A DNA stretch of 64,000 nt from Eubacterium sp. (GCA_017433825.1 JAFRGL010000025.1:162247-226246); one strand, 5' to 3'. Positions 45,301 through 54,464 are shown, counted from the first letter of the stretch. Notes: generated by a model from the letters alone, not told the origin. Made by a program: numbers and translations.

Positions 45301-46482
45301 TTATTTCGATGCGTCTTCCATCACCTTCACATTATTCTTCTCAATATCGGAAAGGTAGGAATCTTTGAAGTTACTCTCCTTGATATAACCATAATACCAG
45401 GAGCAGCCGTCGAAATACGACTGGACGCTGCTGTCGTTGAAAAGCATGCCGTGTCGGGCGTAAATCTCGTACATGGCGGTTTTGAACTGGCTGTTTGTCA
45501 GCACATATTCCTTGCCGCCTTCGTAAGCCACGCCTGCCTTGCCTCCGCTGTTGAAGGTCAGGAACAGTTCGCGTCCGGAGCTTACGGGAATCAGCTGCTC
45601 GTCCGTATATCCGTTTTCATAATCAGATTCCGAAAACCTTAAGCCACCGTAAGTACCGCCGGAAGAAGAACCTGCCGAATTTGAAGAAGCGCCTCCTTGT
45701 GAGGAAGCGCTCTGGGAACTGCCGGAGTCGGAAGAACTGCCGCTGCCGGCATATATGGTAACTTCTGATATGCAGGTATCATCCCACTGGGCGTTCTTGT
45801 AAACGCTTTCAATGATAATTGATACCTCGGATGCTTTCACATAACCGCCGAAATCAATACAGTATTCCACCTGTCCGTCCGGAATGGTAACCGTATAGCA
45901 GTCATTGTCCAGCCAGAAGGAAAGCTCCTTCGGCCTGGTGTTCTCACTGTAAATCTGCGGTGTACGCCAGTTGCCGGTTTTGATGCAGATGTAACGGATG
46001 GAATACTCATTATCCAGGACGAAACGCAGTTCTTCGCCTTCGCCGTAACCGTCCACACCTTCCTGCCAGGAAGTGATTTCATTGCCGTCACAGGCCATCT
46101 TGGCGGAGTTGTCCGTGCCATCGGGCTGATGCAGTTCACTGCTGGAATAGGCCGAACGCACCTTCGCCACCGTATAGCCGGAGTAGTTCCTGTTGCTGGC
46201 CCTGACCACCTCAACTGTGATTTCGGGTTCCGGTTCCGGTGTCGCCGTCGGTTTCTGTGTCGGTGCCTGCGTCGGTGTTACGGGGGTATTGGCTTCGGAA
46301 GAAGATTCCGGTTCGTTATAATCTGTATTTTCGGGCGGCACGTAGCTGCCGTCCGCATTTGCCACCAGGGTTTCACGGACCGTTCCCTGCAGTCCGCCTT
46401 TCGCGCAGCCTGTCAGTACTGCAGAAGCAGCAAGCAGGAGCGCAAGCATAAACGGAATAGCCTTATTTGTTGATTTCATCAT
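45301..46482 (-). CDS. Lipoprotein with discoidin-like and YARHG domains
   Basis: A 393-residue exported lipoprotein. A signal sequence ends in the lipobox LTGC. A Thr/Pro-rich linker follows, then a domain of about 150 residues like the NADase-type glycan-binding (discoidin-like) fold, a Ser/Gly-rich linker, and a C-terminal YARHG domain with the named motif (IYARHGMLFND). It probably binds wall polysaccharide on the cell surface. The ATG at 46482 is chosen because AAAGAG stands just before it; a start six codons upstream lacks a ribosome site. Confidence 0.82.
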   Translation of the reverse strand: MMKSTNKAIPFMLALLLAASAVLTGCAKGGLQGTVRETLVANADGSYVPPENTDYNEPESSSEANTPVTPTQAPTQKPTATPEPEPEITVEVVRASNRNYSGYTVAKVRSAYSSSELHQPDGTDNSAKMACDGNEITSWQEGVDGYGEGEELRFVLDNEYSIRYICIKTGNWRTPQIYSENTRPKELSFWLDNDCYTVTIPDGQVEYCIDFGGYVKASEVSIIIESVYKNAQWDDTCISEVTIYAGSGSSSDSGSSQSASSQGGASSNSAGSSSGGTYGGLRFSESDYENGYTDEQLIPVSSGRELFLTFNSGGKAGVAYEGGKEYVLTNSQFKTAMYEIYARHGMLFNDSSVQSYFDGCSWYYGYIKESNFKDSYLSDIEKNNVKVMEDASK

Positions 46483-46537
46483 GCTGATCTCTTTTTTCAT
46501 GGTTTTATTATTTTTGATTTACAGTTATGCAGGTTCG

Positions 46538-47782
46538 TCAGTAACGGAGTGCGGAAAGTACGGTGATTTCCCACACGTTTATGTTCTCGGCCCATATCTG
46601 GCCGAACTGGTCCTGGATGTAAGGGCAGGTTCCGCTTCCCACCTCAACGGTCAGGGAAGGAATCTGACAGCGGTAAATGCCCCAGTCGCTGTAGCCTGCC
46701 GGGTCAACCGTGGAATAATTGCTTTCCAGCGGATAACCGGTTGCGGCGGAAATCTCCGAAGCGAAGGCAACAGCCGTGTCATAAATGGCATCTATGTTTT
46801 CAAAGTTCCAGTAAATCAGGCGTCCCTGTGAATGGTAGCTTATGGTTCTGGAAAAATGACTGTTATTGGTAAGCGTGATAAGCGCCGCCGCTTCCGGGCT
46901 GGAGCCGGGATATTCGCCCTTGTAATGGTCGGATGAAGGATGTGATGGTCCCGAGCTGTACCATTCCCAATAGGCATCAAAGTTCCTGTTGATATCCGTA
47001 CCTGCTGCATTTGCCTTCCAGCGGTCCAGATATGCGGATGTAAGTTCCGCGCCGTCCATGGCCGCGATATTGTAAATACCGTTCAGGATATCCTCATTTT
47101 GAATGCCCGCCAGGCCGGACTGGCTGATGGAAATACCGTCCGGATTGACCATCGGCACCACATGCACCGCGCACCTGTTCCACATGTCCCGGTAGGAAAA
47201 ATCCCCATACACAGCGTCTTCACGGATATGCTGCAGATACACTGCAGCCTGCTTCATGACCAGCTGGCTGGTGATGTATTCCCTTGCGTGGGTTCCTGCA
47301 TTGATGAAAACCTGCAGGTCTGCATCAGGGCGTCCGATCACCATATGATACAGTTCCCTGCCGTCCGCTGTGGTCCCGAGGGAATCCAGCGTCATCAGGT
47401 CCGCGTATGCAGAAGCAAGCACATGGACGTCAAATGCACATTCATCATAGGTGTACATTCCTTCATCCTGCAGGACGATCAGATCCTCCGCCGAATAAAC
47501 CGGTTCTGCCGCAGGTTCCGGCTCCGGTGTTTCCTCCTGCTCTTCCGGTACAACGACGGCTGAAGCCGTTTCCTCCGCATCCTCCGAAACCGTTTCGGAA
47601 ACAATATCGGGTATGCTTTCCGAAACGCTTACCGGAAACACAGAAGACACATCCGTCACGGATTCGCTTTCAGGAAGGACGGAGACGTTCCCGCTGTCAG
47701 CCTTCCTTCCGCATCCGCTTATAAGAATGCTGACCGCAAGGGCGGAAACAGCTGCTGTTTTAATAGAGTCCCTGAATCTCAT
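46538..47782 (-). CDS. M14-family zinc carboxypeptidase lipoprotein
   Basis: A 414-residue exported protein with signal and lipobox (ISGC). After a Ser/Glu/Pro-rich linker (25-90) comes an M14 peptidase domain: zinc ligands in GTHARE and the histidine in SYHSQGRL, substrate-binding NRNFD, and catalytic glutamate in LTVEVGSG. Relatives trim peptidoglycan stem peptides or free peptides. Its ATG lies 23 bases inside the preceding zinc-ribbon gene. Confidence 0.9.
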   Translation of the reverse strand: MRFRDSIKTAAVSALAVSILISGCGRKADSGNVSVLPESESVTDVSSVFPVSVSESIPDIVSETVSEDAEETASAVVVPEEQEETPEPEPAAEPVYSAEDLIVLQDEGMYTYDECAFDVHVLASAYADLMTLDSLGTTADGRELYHMVIGRPDADLQVFINAGTHAREYITSQLVMKQAAVYLQHIREDAVYGDFSYRDMWNRCAVHVVPMVNPDGISISQSGLAGIQNEDILNGIYNIAAMDGAELTSAYLDRWKANAAGTDINRNFDAYWEWYSSGPSHPSSDHYKGEYPGSSPEAAALITLTNNSHFSRTISYHSQGRLIYWNFENIDAIYDTAVAFASEISAATGYPLESNYSTVDPAGYSDWGIYRCQIPSLTVEVGSGTCPYIQDQFGQIWAENINVWEITVLSALRY

Positions 47783-48896
47783 ATTCCATATTCGAATAGC
47801 TGAAAGCTACCTTGAATATATCGCCTACTGCGCTGTCGTCTATGGTCCAGTTGTAATAAATGATATCTCCGTTATAAATACCGGATGTCTTGCTTAATGA
47901 GCCTTGTACCGCACCGCTGCCGGATGAGGAATAATATCCGCTGCCTGAAAGCAGGGATTTCACCATTTCCGTATCATCCGTCAGACTGCCGATAAGTTCA
48001 TTTGCCAGGTTGCCCCACTGGCCGTAGCCGCTGGTGGATACGCCAAGCACTTTTTCATTCAGCTTGTCACGGTTTTTATCTGTAACCCTGAACGCGTCGG
48101 CGTTTTCACTAATTAGCCTGTCATAATCAATTGTATAGCTGGCGGTTCCGCTTCCGTTGGAGCCGTTTACGGATACTCGCAGGTAATCATTCAGGTTAAT
48201 CACTGTCTTCCGGTTTGACATGAAGAAGAACACACCGATAACAGCTGCAACGATTATGATGACAGCCACGATGGCGATGGCGGCTTTTTTCCCGCCGGGT
48301 TTTGTACCGGTATTACTGTTCGTTCCCGCAGGCTGCGTTCTCCGCTGGGGCTGGCGCTGCTGCTGGGTACCGGGCTGCGGCTGTCTTTGCTGCCGGGTGC
48401 CGCCCTGCGGCTGGCGCTGCTGCTGGGTGCCGGGCTGCTGCTGACGCTGCTGAGTGCCGCCCTGCGGCTGGCGCTGCTGCTGGGTGCCGGACTGCGGCTG
48501 TCTTTGCTGCTGTGTACCGGACTGCGGCTGGCGCTGCTGCTGGGTGCCGCCCTGCGGCTGGCGCTGCTGCTGTTGCTGTACACTCTGCTGTTTCTGCTGC
48601 GGCTGAGCATTCTGCCGTGGTGTCTGCTGTGTCTGCTGCGCTCTCATTTCTTCCAGAACTCTTCTGCGTCTGGCAGCCGGATCCATCTGGCCGGGCTGTT
48701 CCTGTGATGCCGTCTCCTGGCGGACTTGATTTACCGGAGGTACCGGGGCGGCAGGCCGGACAGGTGTTTCCGTATTTACAAACTCCTGTGCCTGCTCCTG
48801 CACCTGTTCCACAGGGGCTTCCGCAAGCCTTGTTCCGCAGTTCGGGCAGAATACCGAATCATCCGGCAGCCTGGTTCCGCATTGAGGACAAAACAT
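47760..48896 (-). CDS. Zinc-ribbon membrane protein with glutamine-rich repeats
   Basis: A 378-residue protein. Residues 3-20 form a double CxxC zinc ribbon (CPQCG ... CPNCG). A basic/Gln-rich part follows and then about eight copies of a ten-residue unit (GTQQQRQPQ plus one variable residue) at 111-187. One membrane helix lies at about 203-226. The C-terminal 150 residues are an unrecognised extracytoplasmic domain rich in Ser, Gly and Tyr. I cannot assign a function. It is preceded and followed by related surface genes. Confidence 0.75.
   Translation of the reverse strand: MFCPQCGTRLPDDSVFCPNCGTRLAEAPVEQVQEQAQEFVNTETPVRPAAPVPPVNQVRQETASQEQPGQMDPAARRRRVLEEMRAQQTQQTPRQNAQPQQKQQSVQQQQQRQPQGGTQQQRQPQSGTQQQRQPQSGTQQQRQPQGGTQQRQQQPGTQQQRQPQGGTRQQRQPQPGTQQQRQPQRRTQPAGTNSNTGTKPGGKKAAIAIVAVIIIVAAVIGVFFFMSNRKTVINLNDYLRVSVNGSNGSGTASYTIDYDRLISENADAFRVTDKNRDKLNEKVLGVSTSGYGQWGNLANELIGSLTDDTEMVKSLLSGSGYYSSSGSGAVQGSLSKTSGIYNGDIIYYNWTIDDSAVGDIFKVAFSYSNMEYEIQGLY
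48336..48566 (-). repeat. Tandem 30-base coding repeat
   Basis: About eight near-identical 30-base units encode GTQQQRQPQ-type decapeptides in the zinc-ribbon gene. Units differ mainly at one or two codons. They are coding and not CRISPR spacers. Confidence 0.85.
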
Positions 48897-48939
48897 TTTA
48901 GAATCCTCCTTTACTCTTTCGTATGTTGTTTACCTAAGC

Positions 48940-50394
48940 TTATTCTATGACAATAAAGTCAGATTCTTCTTTGAAATCTTCTGCGGCCTTCTGAAGATCT
49001 TCAGCAGCCGGAATCTTGTAGAAATCCTCCGGCACCGCATCTTCTGCCGGTACTTCCGGAGCTGCATCAGCTGCTTCTTCGACTATTTCGGCAGCCTTTT
49101 CCAATGCAGGGGCCGGAACGGGATCTCCCAGTGCTTTTTCTACAGACCAGGCGAAATCATTGACAGCCTGTTCCGGAACAATCTCTTCCGCCGGCTCTGC
49201 CGCCGCTTCGGCAGCTTCTTCCAATACAGGTGCCGGAACGGGATCTTCCATTGCTTTTTCCATGGACCAGGCGAAATCATCAACAGCCTGTCCGGGAGCA
49301 GGCTCTTCAGCTGTCTCTTTCGGATCTTCATACCGGGTTCCGCACATCGGGCAGAAAACCTGGTCTTCCTTCAGTTCCCTGCCGCAGCCCGGGCAGATTC
49401 TCTTTGCGGGCTCAACATATTTCGTGCCGCAGTTTCCGCAGAACACATCTCCTTCTTTCATGATATTTCCGCAGGCCGGGCAGATTTTCCCCTTCATCTC
49501 CGCCCCGGAAGCATCAAAGGCAGCATCCCCGTAAACCGTCTCTTCTTTCGGAGGTTCCACATATTTTGTGCCGCAGGACATGCAGAATACGTCATTTTCC
49601 TGAAGGGGGCTGCCGCAGTTTCCGCAGACTTTCGTTCCCGCTGCAGGCTGCGCACCGCTTACGGCTGTCTGTACGGCAGGCTCCTCACGGTAAACGGGAG
49701 CAGCATTTGCCGGACGGCTCTGCGGCTGGACGCCGGGCTGTCCGGAAGCGCTGTTCTGTGCCGTACCGGCGGCATTCCTGTATGCATTTGCCTGATAATT
49801 TCTGCTGTTGTAATCGGAAGCGGAGGTGGTCCGCACCCTGGGATCCACAGGAGGCTTCCTGTTGGCATTTGCCGCATTACTGCTGCGGGCGGGGCGTGTA
49901 CTTCCTGCCTGGGGACGCCCCTGGGAAGCAGTGCCGTTACCGCCTTTTATATTTCCGATAAAGCCGTACAGGCCGGTATCCGTATCCATCTTTCCGAGGA
50001 AAATCATCAGCGAACAGAACAGGATAAACAGTATAAATACAAACGTCAGGAAGATGAAAAATCCGCTTCCGCCGGCACCGTAACCGTATATTCTTCTGAA
50101 TGACCCACATGCAGAACCGATGCCGATCCAGCTGATCAACTCGATAACTGAACAGATGAGAAGGATGAGTGCCGGTTTTTTGTAATCCATATTCCTGGCA
50201 ACAAGGCCGATAAAAGACACGATGGTCAGCACCCATGGCATCGCCACGGCAAAGAAGGTCAGCGCCCGTCCTCCGGAAGTAAACATCAGTGCGACGGAAA
50301 CAAATCCGTAACCGGAAACAGAAACCAGCGCATACATAAAGACAGATATCAGCGAGATGATAAATATCCACAGTCTGATCTTGCTTTCTTTCAA
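48940..50394 (-). CDS. Multi-spanning membrane protein with three zinc ribbons and a repeated acidic tail
   Basis: A 484-residue protein. Residues about 7-29, 45-68, 74-95 and 110-133 are membrane spans. A Pro/Ala/Arg linker (150-245) follows. Three zinc-ribbon units, each with two CxxC pairs (CGNCG/CMSCG, CPACG/CGNCG, CPGCG/CPMCG), occupy the next 120 residues. The tail is acidic with two copies of a roughly 40-residue unit containing QAVxDFAWSxEKA. It starts with TTG; AAGGAGGACATT just before supports it. No known function. Confidence 0.75.
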   Translation of the reverse strand: MKESKIRLWIFIISLISVFMYALVSVSGYGFVSVALMFTSGGRALTFFAVAMPWVLTIVSFIGLVARNMDYKKPALILLICSVIELISWIGIGSACGSFRRIYGYGAGGSGFFIFLTFVFILFILFCSLMIFLGKMDTDTGLYGFIGNIKGGNGTASQGRPQAGSTRPARSSNAANANRKPPVDPRVRTTSASDYNSRNYQANAYRNAAGTAQNSASGQPGVQPQSRPANAAPVYREEPAVQTAVSGAQPAAGTKVCGNCGSPLQENDVFCMSCGTKYVEPPKEETVYGDAAFDASGAEMKGKICPACGNIMKEGDVFCGNCGTKYVEPAKRICPGCGRELKEDQVFCPMCGTRYEDPKETAEEPAPGQAVDDFAWSMEKAMEDPVPAPVLEEAAEAAAEPAEEIVPEQAVNDFAWSVEKALGDPVPAPALEKAAEIVEEAADAAPEVPAEDAVPEDFYKIPAAEDLQKAAEDFKEESDFIVIE

Positions 50395-50493
50395 AATGTC
50401 CTCCTTTTTTATTCCCGTTTCACCGTACGTTTTTGCATCAGACGGAAATAATGAAGTTTTTCGGTTAAATTATAATCTCCGCATCAGCATCCG

Positions 50494-51717
50494 TCAACTT
50501 ATCTTCTCGGCCCAGTCCAGAATAAACCGCGCTGCGGTGGCTGCGCCTGTGTAGAATTTTTCTTCATTAACGATAAACCTGTCGTTATGGTTCGGATACA
50601 TGGGCGTGCCGTCGTCAAAAGCAACACTGTGATTGAAATGGGCGGCGGGCAGGATATCCGTAAAAGATGCAAAATCTTCACCGGCAAACATGGGTTTTAC
50701 CGCCTTGTAAATATGATCTTCACCGACGATTTTCGCCGCGGATTCATGCAGCTGTTTCATCATGGCCGGATCTACGGTTACAGCGCTGCCGATTTCCATC
50801 TCAGGAAATTCCGCTGTGCCCCTTAATCCTTCCGCAACAGAAGTGCAGATCTCTCGTATTCTCTGCAGCATCCACTCTCCCAGTTCTTTGTCAAAAGTAC
50901 GCACCGTACCGGCAATTTCCGCTTCCGAAGGAACGATATTGAAGGAATTGCCCGCGGAAATACGGCAGATGGAAAGCACCGCCCTCTCCGTCGGTTCCTT
51001 TTCCCGGGTCATTATGGCCTGCAGCTGGAGTACGGCCGAAGCCGCCATATAAACCGGGTCCACACCCAGGTGAGGTGACATGCCGCCATGGGTGGATTTG
51101 CCTTTGAATACAACCTTGAATTTCCCCACACAGGCGGAAACAGGCATGTTTTCGAAATAGCCGATGCTGCCGCAGGGGAATTCCGGCGTGGAATCACCGG
51201 GCACCGCCGAATGGAAGCTGACGATGCAGTCCACCTTCGGGTCCTCCAGCACGCCCTCGTCTATCATCAGCTTTGCGCCGGCGCTAACTTCTTCACCGGG
51301 CTGGAATATCAGCTTGACGTCGCAGCACAAATCCTGACGGTTGTCATACAGAAGCTTCGCGGCACCCAGGACAACAGCCACATGGGTGTCGTGTCCGCAG
51401 GCATGCATATTGCCGTTTTCCGCTTTAAAAGGCACATCCGCCATCTCACGGATGGGCAGGGCATCACAGTCCGCCCGAAGGCCGATGCATTTTCCGTGGG
51501 ACTTGCCGTAAATCATGGCAGTTACCGCGGCACCGTTAATCATGGGTCTTATGTCTTCCCTCGGGATACCGATACGCATGAGTTCCCGGGTAATAATTTC
51601 CGCGGTCTTAAAGGTCTCCAGGCCCGTTTCCGCTGTCCGGTGGATTTCCCGCCGCACCCGGACCATGTCTTCCTGTACCGCCTGCGCCTGCGCAATCATT
51701 TTTTCATCGAGCTGCAT
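50494..51717 (-). CDS. M20D family amidohydrolase
   Basis: A 407-residue zinc hydrolase of the aminoacylase / hippurate hydrolase type. Metal-binding motifs are the cysteine- and histidine-containing NMHACGHDTHVAVVLG, FQPGEEVSAGA and SFHSAVPG; the dimerisation domain includes KGKSTHGGMSPHLGVDP. CAGGAG lies upstream of the ATG. Substrates can be N-acyl amino acids or conjugates; these cannot be read from sequence. Divergent from the dehydrogenase gene. Confidence 0.9.
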   Translation of the reverse strand: MQLDEKMIAQAQAVQEDMVRVRREIHRTAETGLETFKTAEIITRELMRIGIPREDIRPMINGAAVTAMIYGKSHGKCIGLRADCDALPIREMADVPFKAENGNMHACGHDTHVAVVLGAAKLLYDNRQDLCCDVKLIFQPGEEVSAGAKLMIDEGVLEDPKVDCIVSFHSAVPGDSTPEFPCGSIGYFENMPVSACVGKFKVVFKGKSTHGGMSPHLGVDPVYMAASAVLQLQAIMTREKEPTERAVLSICRISAGNSFNIVPSEAEIAGTVRTFDKELGEWMLQRIREICTSVAEGLRGTAEFPEMEIGSAVTVDPAMMKQLHESAAKIVGEDHIYKAVKPMFAGEDFASFTDILPAAHFNHSVAFDDGTPMYPNHNDRFIVNEEKFYTGAATAARFILDWAEKIS

Positions 51718-51745
51718 TGCTTTTCTCCTGTCTTTTATTGAGAAG

Positions 51746-51774
51746 ATTATAAACTAAAAAAAAGAGTCTGTCCA
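51746..51774 (-). promoter_or_regulatory. Promoter of the M20 amidohydrolase gene
   Basis: On the minus strand TGGACA (51769-51774) and TATAAT (51746-51751) with a 17-base spacer. The 152-base intergenic region 51718-51869 carries only this, the divergent promoter and a short CCGCC/GGCGG hairpin ahead of the dehydrogenase gene. Confidence 0.7.
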
Positions 51775-51788
51775 TGTAAAACGGACGG

Positions 51789-51817
51789 TTTCAAAAGGCT
51801 GGTGTTTATGATATGAT
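51789..51817 (+). promoter_or_regulatory. Promoter of the 2-hydroxyacid dehydrogenase gene
   Basis: TTTCAA (51789-51794) and TATGAT (51812-51817) with a 17-base spacer, 52 bases before the ATG. Confidence 0.5.
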
Positions 51818-51869
51818 ATATATGATTCTGTAAGAAAGGAACCGCCATTCGGGCGGAAAGGCAGCAACA

Positions 51870-52853
51870 ATGAAAATTCTGGTAATGGGAAATGAAGAAC
51901 GTCTTCTGGCCAACTCGAAACCGGGACGGCCGGATGCACATGACCTTGTCTATATTGACCAGCACGCCGACCCGGCAGATATCATCCGGGCCGGGACAGA
52001 TGCGGAAATTCTGCTCATTGACGCAATGGGCCGTTTCACAGATGAAGAAATGGCAGGGATGCCCGGTCTGAAAATGATTCATTCCGAAGGCGTGGGATTC
52101 CAGGGCATCGATCTGGAAGCTGCGAAAAATCGCGGAATCTATGTCTGCAACTGCAAAGGCGCCAATGCCTCCGCCGTGGCGGAACAGGCCCTCATGCTGA
52201 TGATCGCCTGCCTCAGGAATGCGGTGAACTGCCATGAAGCAGTGCTGGACGGCCGTCAGATAGAGGTAAAGGAAAACTATATGAAGACCGGCGCCATCCG
52301 GGAACTGGCGGACTGCACCGTCGGATTTATCGGTTTCGGCGATATCGCAAGATGCGCTGCCGCCCTGGTGAAGGCCTTCGGTGCAAAGGCAGTGTATTAT
52401 GATCTTTACAGGGCTCCGGAAGAACTGGAGGCCGGTGCCGTAATGAAGTCCATGGACGAGGTGCTGGCGGAAAGCGACATCGTGTCCATCCATCTGCCGG
52501 TTACAAAAGCCACAGAGAATATCGCAGACGCAGCCTTCTTCGGCAAAATGAAAAAAGGCGCTGTCTTCATCAATACCGCAAGAGGCGAACTGGTGGATAC
52601 CCCCGCTCTTCTTGCCGCACTGTCAGACGGAACCCTTTCCATGGCAGGCATTGACTGCATTGCGGGCGAACCGGTGAAGAAAGACAACCCCATGATCAAC
52701 GCGCCGGAAGAGGTCTTAAGGAAAATGATTTTCTCCCCGCATATCGCCGGCATTACCGGTTCCTCCTTCGCACGTTCCTATGAAATGTTCTGGACCAATA
52801 CGGACCGTATCGCGGCGGGTGAAAAGCCCTCCTGCGTCGTAAACGGTCTGTAA
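51870..52853 (+). CDS. D-isomer-specific 2-hydroxyacid dehydrogenase
   Basis: A 327-residue NAD(P)-dependent dehydrogenase of the phosphoglycerate/glyoxylate dehydrogenase family. The nucleotide-binding region reads VGFIGFGDIARC; the catalytic residues are Arg239 (NTARGELVD), Glu267 (AGEP) and His291 (SPHIAG). The standard GxGxxG is GFGDIA, with alanine at the third glycine. Substrate unknown. AAAGG eight bases before the ATG. A terminator follows. Confidence 0.9.
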   Translation: MKILVMGNEERLLANSKPGRPDAHDLVYIDQHADPADIIRAGTDAEILLIDAMGRFTDEEMAGMPGLKMIHSEGVGFQGIDLEAAKNRGIYVCNCKGANASAVAEQALMLMIACLRNAVNCHEAVLDGRQIEVKENYMKTGAIRELADCTVGFIGFGDIARCAAALVKAFGAKAVYYDLYRAPEELEAGAVMKSMDEVLAESDIVSIHLPVTKATENIADAAFFGKMKKGAVFINTARGELVDTPALLAALSDGTLSMAGIDCIAGEPVKKDNPMINAPEEVLRKMIFSPHIAGITGSSFARSYEMFWTNTDRIAAGEKPSCVVNGL

Positions 52854-52870
52854 TCCTTAAGCGCCATCCA

Positions 52871-52910
52871 TGAAAAACGGCGGCTTCCTTACCGGGAGCC
52901 GCCGTTTTCA
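52871..52910 (+). terminator. Terminator of the dehydrogenase gene, overlapping the C39 gene
   Basis: Stem ACGGCGGCT / AGCCGCCGT with flanking A and T runs. The right arm is the last codons of the convergent C39-like gene (stop at 52889). Confidence 0.8.
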
Positions 52911-53527
52911 TTTTCCACGGCAATAAATGTATTTTTCACCAGCGGAAGCAGTGCCTGCCTGGTATCCCAAAGCTTTTCAAACTCCTTCACAGACAGCCTT
53001 CTGTTATAAAAGGGTCCGTCATAATTGACATTTTCCGGCATGGAATCCGCCAGGTATATATTATCCGCGTCGTAGCCGACCACAGGCACGTAATGCAGCC
53101 ATTTCCTGTCTTCCCTTGTCAGAAGAAGGGCAATGACCGGAATCCCCCGGCTGACATATTCCTTCAAATCCGCAACCGTCCCCTTCATGTAGTGCACAGT
53201 CAGACCTTTGCTTTTCAGAAGCTTCACGACCTCTTTCGGCGCAACTGCACCGGTGTGAAACACCTGTTTCATCTGCCGGTACAGCTCCTTGCCCTCCGCT
53301 TCCACCCCCAGGTGGCGCAGTACATAAGCGCTGGAAAAGCCGGAGCATTCAGGCCCTTTCTGGAAGGCATCCCGGTTTGGTTTGCGGATAAGGTAACTGT
53401 CCGGCGGCTTAACAGTATACTGAGGCTTCCGCGGTCTGGACATCACAAGCGCATCCAGGCACAGAATCAGTATAAATATGCAGACGGCTGCCGCGGCGAT
53501 TATAAGCAGTACAAAATACCATTTCAT
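52889..53527 (-). CDS. Membrane-anchored C39-like peptidase
   Basis: A 212-residue protein with an N-terminal membrane helix (about 5-27) and a papain-like C39 domain facing outside: nucleophile Cys61 (PECSGFSSAY), His145 (WLHYVPVVGYD) and Asp161 (LADSM). Such domains cleave double-glycine leaders or other surface peptides; no ABC transporter domain is present. It stands alone, divergent from the DUF937 gene. Confidence 0.85.
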   Translation of the reverse strand: MKWYFVLLIIAAAAVCIFILILCLDALVMSRPRKPQYTVKPPDSYLIRKPNRDAFQKGPECSGFSSAYVLRHLGVEAEGKELYRQMKQVFHTGAVAPKEVVKLLKSKGLTVHYMKGTVADLKEYVSRGIPVIALLLTREDRKWLHYVPVVGYDADNIYLADSMPENVNYDGPFYNRRLSVKEFEKLWDTRQALLPLVKNTFIAVENENGGSR

Positions 53528-53566
53528 GGACTGTGTTTCAGCATTCCTTCTTTAAACGTTATAATA

Positions 53567-53572
53567 ATTATA
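53567..53572 (-). promoter_or_regulatory. Possible -10 box of the C39-like gene
   Basis: TATAAT lies on the minus strand about 40 bases before the C39-like start. The -35 side (TTTTAA) is poor. The 198-base region 53528-53725 otherwise contains only the divergent promoter. Confidence 0.35.
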
Positions 53573-53613
53573 AATGCAAAAGCCTTTTTTTAAAAGCAGA
53601 AACCTAAAAAGCT

Positions 53614-53642
53614 TTCACCGGAAGCCGGATTTATGATATAAT
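53614..53642 (+). promoter_or_regulatory. Likely promoter of the DUF937 gene
   Basis: TATAAT (53637-53642) with TTCACC (53614-53619) 17 bases upstream; the -10 is perfect, the -35 weak. Confidence 0.45.
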
Positions 53643-53725
53643 GATAAAGGGAATTTTAAATATATCCCCTGTATATCCCCTATATCGTGATTATGTACAA
53701 TATTTCTCACTGAAAGGAGTAAACC

Positions 53726-54436
53726 ATGAATCTTCTGAATATGCTCATGAGTTCCATGACATCCCAGTCCTCGGTAAACGCACTCTCCAAAAAAAGCGGT
53801 ACCACCGCGGACCAGACCGGTTCCTTCATCAGTATGGCGCTGCCGGTTCTGATTAATTATCTGACACAGAATGCCTCATCACAGAACGGCGCGCAGTCCC
53901 TGGCAGGGGCACTTACCCAGCACACGGATACATCTTCCATCATGCGTCAGTTCATGAATGCGGACTCTGCCGACGGAAGCGCCATCATCCAGCATATCCT
54001 GGGCGGCGATACATCACAGGTAGTCAACGTACTGGCGCAGCAGAACGGCATGAACAGTGCACAGGCGGAAAGCCTCCTGGACAACATGGCTCCCGGACTG
54101 ATGTCGGAACTGTCCGCGGCAACCTCTTCAGCGAAGAAAACCGGAAGACAGACAGGCGGCTTTGACTTCGGAAACCTTTTAGGCATGTTCGGTGACGATC
54201 CTTCTGAAATAGCCGGCATGTTCACCGGCGGCGGCGCCTCGGCAGGCTTCTCGGACGGCGGCGTGGAAGACATGATGGGCAATCTCATGGGAATGCTCTC
54301 CGGCAATTCCGGTTCGTCACAGGGTTCGGGCATGGGCATGCTCGGACAGCTGATGGGCATGGGCTCCGGCGGCGGCTTCAACAGCGGCAATGACGGAACG
54401 GACCTTATCAGCTCCCTCCTCAACATGTTCGGTTAA
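53726..54436 (+). CDS. DUF937-family Gly/Met/Ser-rich protein
   Basis: A 236-residue protein without signal peptide. The first 140 residues resemble the DUF937 repeats (ISMALPVLINYL, SAQAESLLDNMAPGLM); the last 90 are rich in Gly, Met, Ser and likely disordered. GAAAGGAG before the ATG. Function unknown; homologues are cytoplasmic and abundant. A perfect 24-base palindrome ends the transcript. Confidence 0.8.
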   Translation: MNLLNMLMSSMTSQSSVNALSKKSGTTADQTGSFISMALPVLINYLTQNASSQNGAQSLAGALTQHTDTSSIMRQFMNADSADGSAIIQHILGGDTSQVVNVLAQQNGMNSAQAESLLDNMAPGLMSELSAATSSAKKTGRQTGGFDFGNLLGMFGDDPSEIAGMFTGGGASAGFSDGGVEDMMGNLMGMLSGNSGSSQGSGMGMLGQLMGMGSGGGFNSGNDGTDLISSLLNMFG

Positions 54437-54464
54437 TCCGTTTCCGGATAAGAGTAAAGAAAAT

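Noticed and set aside
48336-48566. Regular direct repeats considered as a CRISPR array
   Set aside because: Units are contiguous, in frame, differ by codon changes and have no unique spacers; they encode a linker.
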